From: Faecalibacterium sp. CAG:1138 | GTDB lineage: Bacteria; Bacillota; Clostridia; Christensenellales; CAG-917 | NCBI GenBank assembly: GCA_000434675.1 | Contig: HF988625.1 | Coordinates: 1-12,751, forward strand | Direction of reading: 5' to 3' | DNA length: 12,751 nt | In this document: piece by piece, positions 1 to 6,900 of the stretch | Position numbering within the stretch: position 1 is the stretch's first letter | Layout of the letters: the number at the start of each line of letters is the position of its first letter | Notes under the pieces: generated by a model | Told to the model about the DNA's origin: nothing | The model's input: the letters and a program-made list of their open reading frames with translations, nothing else | Database searches by the model: none | Translations under genes and position numbers: made by a program

Positions 1-55
1 CCATGGACGGCGGCGTGGCCTCATTTTTCTTTCAATCAAAGTGCTTTTTCCGCCC

Positions 56-147
56 GTTCGAATCCCACTTTACGTTGCGAAACGAAAACAAAGGCACCCT
101 GTTCAAGGTGCCTTTGTTTTCGTTGGCGGAGACGGTGGGATTCGAAC
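56..147. repeat. Imperfect inverted repeat spanning tRNA 3' end and terminator
   Basis: The 13-bp T-arm sequence of the tRNA-Ser gene at 135-147 (minus-strand sense) recurs in opposite orientation at 56-68. Both copies flank the perfect 18-bp hairpin arms at 81-98 and 107-124, and the two palindromes have nearly the same centre (about 102). Only the roughly 10-12 nt segments in between (69-80 and 125-134) differ. The left copy resembles a tRNA T-loop plus the 3' T-stem strand, but bases 52-56 do not pair with 64-68, so it is not a working tRNA. No cloverleaf can be built from positions 1-80. It may be a remnant of an inverted duplication of the tRNA 3' end. Confidence 0.6.
81..124 (-). terminator. 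Intrinsic terminator after tRNA-Ser
   Basis: A perfect 18-bp stem (81-98 with 107-124) with an 8-nt loop (99-106) begins at the last base of the tRNA CCA end. Read on the minus strand, the GC-rich GGTGCC part of the descending arm is followed by a T-rich stretch inside the stem. The structure is symmetrical, so it could end transcription from both directions. Confidence 0.8.
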
Positions 148-214
148 CCACGGACGGGTAACCCCGTCAACTGATTTCGAATCAGTCCCGTTATGACCAC
201 TTCGATACATCTCC
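124..214 (-). tRNA. tRNA-Ser (anticodon CGA)
   Basis: Reading the minus strand from 214 to 124 gives a class II tRNA of 91 nt. The acceptor 5' strand GGAGATG (214-208) pairs with CGTCTCC (134-128), with one G-U pair, followed by discriminator G (127) and an encoded CCA (126-124). The anticodon stem ACTGA/TCAGT encloses the loop TTCGAAA, giving anticodon CGA, which reads the serine codon UCG. A long variable arm (GACGGGG/CCCCGTC) is diagnostic of tRNA-Ser. The T-arm is GTGGG-TTCGAAT-CCCAC. It has its own promoter upstream (230-258) and a hairpin terminator directly downstream, so it is probably a single-gene transcript. Confidence 0.95.
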
Positions 215-229
215 GTAAGCTGCCATATA

Positions 230-258
230 ATAGTACAATATTTTTTTTGTTTTGGCAA
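230..258 (-). promoter_or_regulatory. Sigma-A promoter of tRNA-Ser
   Basis: On the minus strand TTGCCA (258-253) is followed after 17 nt by TACTAT (235-230), about 15 nt upstream of the mature tRNA 5' end at 214. The spacer is A-rich. Spacing and position fit a vegetative promoter. Confidence 0.6.
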
Positions 259-295
259 CTGTTTTTCAAAAATTGTTTTTTTTGAACCGATATTG

Positions 296-324
296 TTGAC
301 AGCGAACCTTGGGGAATATATAAT
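296..324 (+). promoter_or_regulatory. Sigma-A promoter of the mgtE leader
   Basis: A perfect consensus promoter: TTGACA at 296-301, a 17-nt spacer, and TATAAT at 319-324. The predicted transcript start is near 331, immediately before the M-box aptamer. The perfect consensus suits a gene whose control is exerted after initiation by a riboswitch. Confidence 0.9.
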
Positions 325-330
325 AAAAAC

Positions 331-480
331 AGAATCCGGTAGGTAAGGCTACCACGGGGATATGGGTTGCTGCCGCAAAGTAGTGGAGACACTATCAGAT
401 GGCCAGCAGGATATGTCGAATCCAAGGCATAACCTAACGCAACTTCACCGCCCCGTGATGCTAAAGCTTGTATGGTTGAC
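331..480 (+). promoter_or_regulatory. M-box (ykoK) Mg2+ riboswitch aptamer
   Basis: The leader between the promoter and mgtE carries hallmark M-box segments in order: TAGGTAAGGCTACC (340-353), GGGTTGCTGCCGC (364-376), the TGGAGAC-type internal loop (392-398), and the 3' conserved GTGATGCTAAAGCT (455-468). The family senses intracellular Mg2+ and folds compactly when Mg2+ is high, normally shutting off downstream Mg2+ transporter expression. The gene that follows is the Mg2+ channel MgtE, which supports the assignment. Boundaries are approximate because the closing P1 helix is weak by eye. Confidence 0.9.
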
Positions 481-501
481 GATATGGCGAGAGCTTTTTT
501 T

Positions 502-531
502 ATCCCTGCAAGTTTGTTTGCGGGGATTTTT
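502..531 (+). terminator. Riboswitch expression-platform terminator
   Basis: Bases 502-511 pair with 518-527 (10 bp with one G-U pair, 6-nt loop), followed by TTTTT at 527-531. It lies between the M-box aptamer and the ribosome binding site AAAAGGAGG (533-541) of mgtE. This fits Mg2+-dependent premature termination. A second T7 tract at 495-501 follows an alternative pairing described under findings. Confidence 0.8.
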
Positions 532-547
532 CAAAAGGAGGTGCAAA

Positions 548-1933
548 ATGCTGGAGATTTATGATTTCGATTTTGAACAAGCCGTCGAAGAAGTGTCGAA
601 ACTTCTTGACAACAAAGAGTATCATAAGCTTAAGGCCTATCTCAACGACCTGAATCCTGCCGACATCGCATCGCTGCTTGCGGAGATACCGGAGGAAAAG
701 CTTCCCGTCGTGTTCAGGCTTTTGGGGAAAGATCTGGCAAGCGAAACCTTTGTCGAAATGGATCCGGACGGGCAGGAAACTCTTATAAAGAGTTTTTCCG
801 ACAAGGAGCTTAAGGAAATCATCGACAATCTTTTCGTCGACGACACGGTTGACATCATCGAAGAAATGCCGGCCAACGTCGTCAGGCGTATCCTTGCCAA
901 CACCAATCCGCAGACGCGCAAAGAAATCAACGAAATTCTGAAATATCCCGAGGACAGCGCCGGCGCCATAATGACCACCGAATACATCTGGCTCCGCAAA
1001 GATTCCACCGTTCAGGAAGCGTTTCAGAGCATTCGTAAATTCGCTGTCGACAAGGAAACCATCTACACCTGCTACGTCATCGATCGGGAGCGTCATCTGG
1101 AAGGCGTGGTTTCCGTAAAAGAGCTGCTGCTCAGCGACTACTCCACCCACATTGCCGACATCATGGAAACCAACGTCATTTCCTTCGGCACGCTTGACGA
1201 TCAGGAGCTTGTCGCGCAGGCCTTCGACCGCTACAACTATCTGGCCATGCCTGTCGTGGACACCGAAAATCGCCTCGTCGGCATCATCACCATCGACGAC
1301 GCAATGGACGTTCTTCGCGAAGAACAATCGGAAGATATCGCAAAAATGAACGCTATCGTGCCGTCCGACAAGCCTTATTTGAAGCGCAACGTATTCGAAA
1401 TCTGGAAGGAACGTATTCCTTGGCTGCTTCTGCTTTTGGTATCCGCCACCTTCACGGGGCTTATCATAAACACCTACGAAACCAAACTGTCCGCCTTAAG
1501 CCCTCTGCTCTTCGCCTGCGTGCCTATGCTTATGGACACCGGCGGCAACGCGGGCAGTCAGGCGTCGGTAACCATTATCCGCGGCCTCGCCCTCAACGAA
1601 CTGGACTTTTCGGACATTTTCCGCATCATGTGGAAGGAGTTTAGAGCATCCATTCTCCTTGCCTTGACGCTTTCCGTCGTATGCTGGGCAAAACTTATTC
1701 TTATCGACAACCTCATTTTCGGCTACGACTACACCTATCTTCTTTCCGCAGTCGTGTCCGTAGCGCTGTTTTTGACGGTGCTCGTTGCGAAATTCGTCGG
1801 ATGCATGCTGCCGCTTATCGCCAAAAAACTCAAACTGGACCCTGCCGTCGTAGCAAGCCCGTTCATAACCACCATCGTGGACGCCGTGTCCCTCATAATC
1901 TACTGCAAATTCGCAATCGCGATTCTCGCATAA
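548..1933 (+). CDS. mgtE: Magnesium transporter MgtE
   Basis: 461-aa Mg2+ channel of the cytoplasmic membrane, near the usual family length of about 450. An N-terminal acidic helical domain (about 1-130) and a CBS pair (about 138-258) form the cytosolic Mg2+-sensing gate; the membrane domain (about 288-461) has five hydrophobic segments. The signature PMLMDTGGNAGSQ (GGNAGSQ at 332-338) and the final helix segment PFITTIVDAVSLIIY, with the pore aspartate at 445, are typical of MgtE. The start at 548 is chosen over an in-frame ATG at 362 because the latter lies inside the M-box RNA, whereas 548 follows AAAAGGAGG at good spacing and begins the conserved domain. It is controlled by the M-box leader and ends at a terminator shared with the converging gene. 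Confidence 0.97.
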   Translation: MLEIYDFDFEQAVEEVSKLLDNKEYHKLKAYLNDLNPADIASLLAEIPEEKLPVVFRLLGKDLASETFVEMDPDGQETLIKSFSDKELKEIIDNLFVDDTVDIIEEMPANVVRRILANTNPQTRKEINEILKYPEDSAGAIMTTEYIWLRKDSTVQEAFQSIRKFAVDKETIYTCYVIDRERHLEGVVSVKELLLSDYSTHIADIMETNVISFGTLDDQELVAQAFDRYNYLAMPVVDTENRLVGIITIDDAMDVLREEQSEDIAKMNAIVPSDKPYLKRNVFEIWKERIPWLLLLLVSATFTGLIINTYETKLSALSPLLFACVPMLMDTGGNAGSQASVTIIRGLALNELDFSDIFRIMWKEFRASILLALTLSVVCWAKLILIDNLIFGYDYTYLLSAVVSVALFLTVLVAKFVGCMLPLIAKKLKLDPAVVASPFITTIVDAVSLIIYCKFAIAILA

Positions 1934-1959
1934 AAAAACCTGCCGCTTGGCAGGTTTTT
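1934..1959. terminator. Bidirectional terminator between mgtE and the PH-domain gene
   Basis: An 11-bp stem (1934-1944 with 1949-1959; loop GCTT) begins at the mgtE stop codon. It has an A-run on the left arm and a T-run on the right arm, so it can end both mgtE and the converging gene that stops at 1965. Confidence 0.9.
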
Positions 1960-1964
1960 CGTTA

Positions 1965-2357
1965 TTAATCCACAATCATCGGTCTTATCGCGTTCGGATT
2001 CACCAGTTTTTCTTCTATATATTTTTTCAGCTCTTTAGGCTTCGAGATATTCTCGGTGTCGATATCCCATTTCCCTACAGCGTCGATTTTAAGCGAACCG
2101 TAGTTGAAAATTCTGCCCAAAACCGATTGATGAACGGAGATTGCAAGCACACCCGGCAAAACGAATTTGTCTTCGCTTTTCGCCAGAACGCCTTTTTTTA
2201 TAACGGCAATTCCCGGATAGAATTCCAACGAATAATGCTTTGCTTTCAATATATCGGCGATCATTATAATGAGCGGAACGATAAGCCAGAAAAACAATAT
2301 TTCCCACCACTTTACGTAAGGAACCGCGCTCTTTTTTGCAATGAAGTTAGGCTGCAT
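1965..2357 (-). CDS. Membrane-anchored bacterial PH-domain protein (bPH_2/DUF304-like)
   Basis: 130 aa. A short cytosolic head is followed by a strongly hydrophobic segment (about 17-38) and then a soluble domain of about 85 residues. The motif VHQSVLGRIFNYGSLKI (75-91) matches the bPH_2 (DUF304) family, where S-x-x-Q-S-x-L-G-R-x-x-x-Y-G is the conserved core. The biochemical function of such proteins is mostly unknown; they sit at the membrane. The start at 2357 follows AAGGAGA at good distance. The gene is divergent from an XRE regulator, and its promoter spacer contains a perfect palindrome that the regulator probably binds. The family call is good; the role is unknown. Confidence 0.85.
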   Translation of the reverse strand: MQPNFIAKKSAVPYVKWWEILFFWLIVPLIIMIADILKAKHYSLEFYPGIAVIKKGVLAKSEDKFVLPGVLAISVHQSVLGRIFNYGSLKIDAVGKWDIDTENISKPKELKKYIEEKLVNPNAIRPMIVD

Positions 2358-2386
2358 AACTTTTCTCCTTAAACTTTTATACTTTT

Positions 2387-2415
2387 ATGTTATACCAAAA
2401 TTTTTGGTATGTCAA
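2387..2415 (-). promoter_or_regulatory. Promoter of the PH-domain gene, spacer filled by a palindrome
   Basis: On the minus strand TTGACA (2415-2410) and TAACAT (2392-2387) are separated by exactly 17 nt (2409-2393). That spacer is itself a palindrome, TACCA-n7-TGGTA. A protein bound there would block RNA polymerase, so this is a repressor-controlled promoter by design. Confidence 0.8.
2392..2410. promoter_or_regulatory. Operator-like palindrome 1
   Basis: A perfect 19-nt inverted repeat with 9-nt arms around a central T at 2401. The core is TACCA-n7-TGGTA. It lies between the -35 and -10 elements of the minus-strand promoter. The likely ligand is the XRE protein encoded at 2449, by analogy with autoregulated Cro/C-type regulators; no binding is shown by sequence alone. 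Confidence 0.75.
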
Positions 2416-2419
2416 GTAT

Positions 2420-2440
2420 TTTACCATAGTTCTTGGTAAA
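2420..2440. promoter_or_regulatory. Operator-like palindrome 2
   Basis: An inverted repeat TTTACCA-n7-TGGTAAA, centred on 2430. It has the same ACCA-n7-TGGT core and spacing as the palindrome centred on 2401, 29 bp away (close to three helical turns). It ends 8 bp before the XRE start codon, so occupancy would probably repress the regulator's own gene. Confidence 0.75.
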
Positions 2441-2448
2441 CTAAAGTT

Positions 2449-2649
2449 ATGAAAGAAATTAGATTTGCCGAAAATTTGAAACTTCTGAGAAAGTCGAAAA
2501 AGATGTCGCAGACGGAACTTGCAAAACTTTTGCAGGTTGACCAGCGCACCGTCAGCGCATGGGAAAACGACGTTTGCCAGCCGAGTTTCGAAATGCTTTC
2601 CAAGCTTTGCGAGGTTTTTGACGAAACCTTCGACAGCATTCTGACGTAA
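2449..2649 (+). CDS. Small XRE/Cro-type HTH transcriptional regulator
   Basis: 66 aa, essentially a lone helix-turn-helix domain (about residues 5-60). The pattern fits HTH_3/XRE: helices around LKLLRKSKK, SQTELAKLLQV and the recognition segment QRTVSAWEND, followed by PSFEMLSKLCEVF. Such minimal proteins bind DNA as dimers at short palindromes. It is divergent from the PH-domain gene, and two palindromes with the same half-site lie in the 91-bp gap, so it likely represses both genes. The ribosome binding site is poor: only GGTAAACTAAAG precedes ATG, so translation may be weak or the mRNA nearly leaderless. It ends at the hairpin at 2663-2690. Confidence 0.9.
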   Translation: MKEIRFAENLKLLRKSKKMSQTELAKLLQVDQRTVSAWENDVCQPSFEMLSKLCEVFDETFDSILT

Positions 2650-2662
2650 ATCGTAAAACAAC

Positions 2663-2690
2663 AAAACGACGGTTAATCCGTCGTTTTTTT
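2663..2690. terminator. Bidirectional terminator between the XRE gene and plsC remnant
   Basis: A 10-bp stem (2663-2672 with 2678-2687; loop TTAAT) with core CGACGG/CCGTCG is followed by T7 on the plus strand. On the minus strand it is followed by TTTTGTTGTTTT. It serves the XRE gene and the converging acyltransferase locus ending at 2694. Confidence 0.88.
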
Positions 2691-2693
2691 GTG

Positions 2694-2963
2694 TTAAAGT
2701 TTGGTTTTTGCGTTATGCAGCTCTTCCACGATAAGCCCAAGCTTCGTGCAGGTGCCGACGTTTTCCGGCACCAGGCGCACGGGTTTTTGAATGTAAAAAT
2801 CCAAAAATCTTCCCGGTCCGTAGGACACCACGGGCAGGCTTTCTGCGGGCATAAATTCGTCCAAAGCTTTGCCGTTCAAGGTTCCGCAAACCCGCGTCCC
2901 TTCCGCGTTAAAGCTTATAGCTCCTTCGCCCGCCGCTTCGTAGCCGTAGCCACTTTCCCTCAA
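2694..2963 (-). pseudogene. Out-of-frame C-terminal fragment of the PlsC-family acyltransferase
   Basis: An 89-codon open frame opens at a TTG with no ribosome binding site, inside a duplicated segment. Its sequence (GEGAISFNAEG, then GTLNGKALDEF, LPVVSYGPGRFLDFY, and finally GLIVEELHNAK) reads as the C-terminal small beta-rich domain that follows the zinc ribbon in clostridial lysophospholipid acyltransferase homologues; this is from memory of the family, not a search. It overlaps the end of the upstream frame by 56 nt and sits in the +1 frame relative to it. Removing one of the two 28-nt tandem copies at 2957-3012 joins the two frames exactly (FFTLRESGYGYEAAGEG). It is therefore the displaced tail of the gene ending at 2908, not an independent gene. 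Confidence 0.8.
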
Positions 2964-3903
2964 AATGAAAAATCGCGCTTTTTTCCTTCAAAGTGAAAAA
3001 GCGCGCTTTTTCGGTAAGCGAAAAATCCTTTTCCGAAATTTCCTTTCTCACCGCCGCTCTTTGCGTTTCGAACCACTTGTCCACGCGATCGAATTCTTCG
3101 CCTGCGCCGATAAGCTTCCCTTGCGGAATCAGGCGAAAGCTTTTTTTGCAGTGATTGCAGGTTATTTCGTTGCCTTCCGTCACAGTCTCGAACTCTTTGC
3201 CGCACACCGGACAACGGTACAAAAGTCGTTCCAGCCCCACCGCTCCGTTTTTGCGTTTTTTGTCGTGGTCGATTTTTTCGAGATAATCGAAATCGTTGTT
3301 GAAAAGCGAGGCCGAAATTGCCTCCATAACGGCCGAATTGTCCATTTTGGCCACTTGTTCGGCGGTTAATCTTTTGCTGACGTCGACGGTGATAGGAAGC
3401 CTCTCTCTGCGGTTTACGTCCCACGACGGATTTGCCGCGAACGCGCCCGAGATTTTGAGGAATATCACGTCGCATTTCAGCCACTTCACAAGTTTTGCCG
3501 TTGACGGCGGAATATATCCCGTAACTCCGCTTGCGGTTATCCTTCCCTCCGGGCAAATCATTATGCTCGCGCCCGATTGCATATCGCGCTTCATACGCAT
3601 GATGCTCACCGCGTCGCTTGTGAATTGCGCCCTCGTGATGCAGCCCATTTTGTTTATGTAGAAGGCGTTTTTCTTGCTGTTGGCCATTTTCTCGGCAACC
3701 ACTATGTTGAACGGCTGCGGGTAAAACGCCGCCGCCACGAACATAAAATCGAAAAAGCTGACGTGGTTTGTGAGGATAAGCGCAGGCTTATCTATTTTCC
3801 TGTCGCCCACGACCTTAAGCGGAAACAGCGCCTTTGCCGCGACCTTTGACAAAAAGCCGAAAAATTTATAATATTTGAAACTGAATTTTTTTGTTTTTTC
3901 CAT
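2908..3903 (-). CDS. Lysophospholipid acyltransferase (PlsC family), C-terminus frameshifted
   Basis: The 331-aa frame contains a complete 1-acylglycerol-3-phosphate acyltransferase-type domain, which transfers an acyl chain to lysophospholipids at the membrane. The catalytic motif NHVSFFD (H47, D52) and PEGR (118-121) are present. A rubredoxin-like zinc ribbon follows (C231, C234, C249, C252; CPVC and CNHC). The last part is abnormal: a 28-bp duplication gives KARFFTLKE followed by KSAIFHFEG, and the reading frame then runs into an unrelated tail and stops at 2908. The natural tail lies in another frame at 2694-2963. The catalytic part may still be made. No Shine-Dalgarno sequence precedes the ATG at 3903, but no other plausible start exists before the catalytic motif. 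The upstream gene stops 47 bp away on the same strand. Confidence 0.88.
   Translation of the reverse strand: MEKTKKFSFKYYKFFGFLSKVAAKALFPLKVVGDRKIDKPALILTNHVSFFDFMFVAAAFYPQPFNIVVAEKMANSKKNAFYINKMGCITRAQFTSDAVSIMRMKRDMQSGASIMICPEGRITASGVTGYIPPSTAKLVKWLKCDVIFLKISGAFAANPSWDVNRRERLPITVDVSKRLTAEQVAKMDNSAVMEAISASLFNNDFDYLEKIDHDKKRKNGAVGLERLLYRCPVCGKEFETVTEGNEITCNHCKKSFRLIPQGKLIGAGEEFDRVDKWFETQRAAVRKEISEKDFSLTEKARFFTLKEKSAIFHFEGKWLRLRSGGRRSYKL
2957..3012. repeat. 28-bp tandem duplication inside the acyltransferase gene
   Basis: Two adjacent 28-nt copies, 2957-2984 and 2985-3012, match at 24 of 28 positions; the differences are at unit positions 3, 9, 17 and 28. Twenty-eight is not a multiple of three, so the insertion changes the reading frame by one nucleotide. 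The two copies encode KARFFTLK and KSAIFHFE in the acyltransferase frame. Confidence 0.9.
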
Positions 3904-3913
3904 AATATCGAAA

Positions 3914-3947
3914 GTCGCCCGCGTTGTCCGCAGGCGACCGTTTTTTT
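3914..3947 (+). terminator. Hairpin with T-tract on the plus strand, between the giant gene and plsC
   Basis: Arms GTCGCC (3914-3919) and GGCGAC (3933-3938), with an inner GCG/CGC pairing across one mismatch and loop TTGTC, are followed by CG and T7 on the plus strand. No plus-strand gene precedes it; both neighbours are on the minus strand, where the hairpin is followed only by TTTC. It is therefore a good terminator for antisense transcripts and a poor one for the giant gene, so read-through into plsC is possible. Confidence 0.55.
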
Positions 3948-3950
3948 GTT

Positions 3951-6900
3951 TTAGGCTGTTGCCGTCGGGTCAAATTTGAAGTGAATGTCCTGAACGATGA
4001 TGCTCTTGTTCGTCGTCCAAGTGGTGTAGTAGTCGAAGTCTTTCCCTGCCGGAGTGATTTCGCCGCTTATCAGAATGTGCAGTTTGAAGGTATTGCCCTC
4101 TTTGTTTTCAAAGTGGCTGACGAACTGATCCTGACCGTCAACGGTGTTGACGTAACCGAACTGTCTGCAATTTGCGTTGGTTTCGAAATCGCCGAATTTT
4201 TTCGGATTTTCCGCAGTGATGTAAAGTTCTTCAAGCTTAAAGGTGTTGCAGAAAGCGGAATTTCCGACCTTCGTAAGTTTCGACCTGGTCTGATCGACCT
4301 GAACCGCCATTTCCACGCTGTGGACGTAGTAAATTTTGGTTTTGTCCACGGTGTCGATAGCCGACGCGTCGGTGATTTTGACGTAGTTGCCCGCGGCGTC
4401 CTTTTCGTAGATATAGATTTCGGTTGCGCCGGAAACGCCGGAGAGATAATTCTTCGCCTGACCGATCTGAGCATTGGTTGCAACCGTATAGAAATCTCTG
4501 AGTTCTGCGCCGATGACGAGTTTTTTGAGGTTCTCAAGGTTGTAGAAGGCCATCTGGCCGATTTCCGAAACAGTGTAAGGAATGGTGAGTTCGACAATCG
4601 AAGCGCAACCTTCGAACGCTCTGCCTCCGATGACGGTGGAAACCTCCGCCGCCGCTTTGCCCCAGTTTACGGAAGAAAGGTTTTCGTCATTTCTGAAAGC
4701 GCCTGCGCCGACCGATTCGAGCATGCCGCCCTCGGCAAAAACGAGAGATGTTAGTTGCTGGTTGTCGGCAAAGCTTTCCGCGCCGACCGTTTTCACACTC
4801 TTCGGGATGGAAACGCTTTGAACCGCGGTGCGCCAGAACGCTCTGTCGCCGATGGTTTCGAGCGCGCCGTTTTCGGCGAACGAAAGCGTGGAAACGCCCG
4901 CTTCTTCAAATGCGCCGACGCCGATTTGTCTGACGCTTGCCGGCAACGAAACGACTGCCAGCGAGCTTGCTCTTACGAATGCGTACGCACCGATGGTTTC
5001 GACCGCTGCGCCGAATTCGACACTAACGAGAGCCGAGCAATCTTCAAACGCTCTTTCCCCTATGGTAACGACCGATGCAGGAATAACGATATTTTTGATT
5101 GCCGTATTTTTGAATGCGCCCTTGCCGACGGTTTCGAGATTTGTCGGCAGAAGCACGGTTTCGAGCTTGGTGAAGCCCTTGAACATTCCGTCGGAAACGG
5201 AAGTGAGGGAGGTCAGCGACAAATCGACGTACACAAGCTCTGTGCAGCCTTCGAAAGCGAGTTCGCCGAGCGAATTTACGGTGCCCGGAAGAACCAGTCT
5301 CGTGAGCGCGGTATTTCTGAACGCGCCCTCGCCGATAGAGCCGAGGTTGGTCATTTTGGAGAGGTCAACGTCCAAAGCCTTGCAGCCGTCGAATGCGCCT
5401 TCCTCTATTTTCGTAAGCAAAGCGAAATTAAACGCTAATGCAGACAATTCTTTTGCTCCTCTGAAGGCGTATTTGCCGACCGAGCCGACCGATTCGGCCG
5501 TAAATCTTTGGAGCGCAGAACAACCGTCAAACGCCTGCGCGCCGACGTTATCCAAAGCGTAAGCGGTAACTTCCCTGAGCGCGACCGCGCCGTAGAAAGC
5601 CATTGCAGGAATGTTTTTGACGTTTTCAGGAAGGATCACCGATCCCAAGCTTACGCAGCCCGAGAACGCCGCTTTATCCAGCACCAGTTCGGTTGCGGCG
5701 CTGTTGATTCTGATTTCGGTGAGCGCGTCGCAATTTCTGAAAGCGTTCATACCGACGTATTCGACGCCCGCGCCTAAAGTCAGGGAAACGAGCTTGCTTT
5801 CCGCAAACGCTCTGAGCGCTATCGTTCTGACGGAATCAGGCACGACGAAGTTTTCGATTGCGCTGCCCTTGAACGCTTCTGCGCCGATAGCAACCACGGA
5901 AGACGGCAAGATTACCGTAACGAGCGCGGTAGTGTTTCTGAACGTTGCTTCCGGAATTTTTGTGTACGCGCCGTCCGCGTCGAACAGCACTTCTTTGACG
6001 TCGGAGCCCTCGAAGATGCCGTTGCCGAGCGTCAATCCTGCGCGAATCACCACTTTATCCAGTCCGGTGAGGTTCTTAAACGCGCCGTCTGCAATTTCAA
6101 CTGCTTTTCCGTTTATCGTCCCCGGCAGATAGATTATCGAAGGATAACCGGCACCAAGGCCTTTCACGATTGCTTTTTCGCCGACGAATTCGACGTCAAA
6201 CACTTTTTCGGCGGTGTATTCTTCAACGGAGTAACCGAACTCTGTCGAAATAGCCGTCGTGCCGTAAGTTACGGTTGCGATGAGATCGGAAGCTGCGACG
6301 GAAGTGTCGAAACCGGTGATTTCAAAGCTTCTGAGAGGCAGATATTCCACTCTGCTTCCCGATTCGTCAGGCTGGTTATAGGTGCATTTGACGTAGATAT
6401 TGTCAAGGTCGAGTTCTTCCAGAATACCGAAAACGGTTTTCCCGAAGAATGCGTCGTGCGAGAAATGTTCGAGGCCCTTGTACCACAGACTGCCGTCGTC
6501 GGTAACGTACGAACCTTCCGCGTCGTAGGCATAACGTTCGCCGAACCATCCGCATCCGTCCTTGTATTTCTCTAATTGATCGCCGACGGTTCTGTTAAAG
6601 CGATCCACTTCGCTGACGCCGTCGTACGGGACGTAGTCGGTCACAACTCTTTTGAATCTGAGGCCGATGTTGCCGTCTGCGTAAATTTCGTAATTCGGAG
6701 CGGTAAGATCGACCGTGTAGCGCACAGCTTCCGTTCCGTGAACCTCAGGCACGTATTCGACGAGGACTTTTGCCGTTTCGTCGTAAACGTAGCCGCCGTC
6801 CGCGGCTTCCGTGCCCTTCACAACGTATTCGCCCGACATGCTTTCGACGAAATCGACTGCTTGCATATATTCGCCGTCGTCGGCTTTGACGTATTCAAAC

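Noticed and set aside
36..425. Minus-strand open frame across the tRNA and the M-box leader
   Set aside because: It runs through the tRNA-Ser gene, two promoters and the riboswitch, so the non-coding features explain the sequence.
362..547. N-terminal extension of MgtE to an ATG at 362
   Set aside because: The extension translates the M-box aptamer and terminator. A strong ribosome binding site and the conserved domain start support 548.
500..1327. Long minus-strand open frame opposite mgtE (275 codons)
   Set aside because: It is antisense to a gene with clear MgtE signatures, has no ribosome binding site and encodes no recognisable domain. Long antisense frames are expected at this codon composition.
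2977..2990. A6G tract on the minus strand as a programmed -1 frameshift site joining the two plsC frames
   Set aside because: The zero frame reads GAA AAA AGC, so the A6G heptamer is out of phase for the classic A-AAA-AAG slip. The tail lies in the +1 frame, while a -1 slip would enter a third frame that stops at 2960.
4500..6100. Regularly spaced repeated DNA resembling a CRISPR or satellite array
   Set aside because: The roughly 66-72 bp periodicity is the coding of 22-24 residue LRR_5 units; repeats are degenerate and in frame, with no conserved repeat-spacer pattern.
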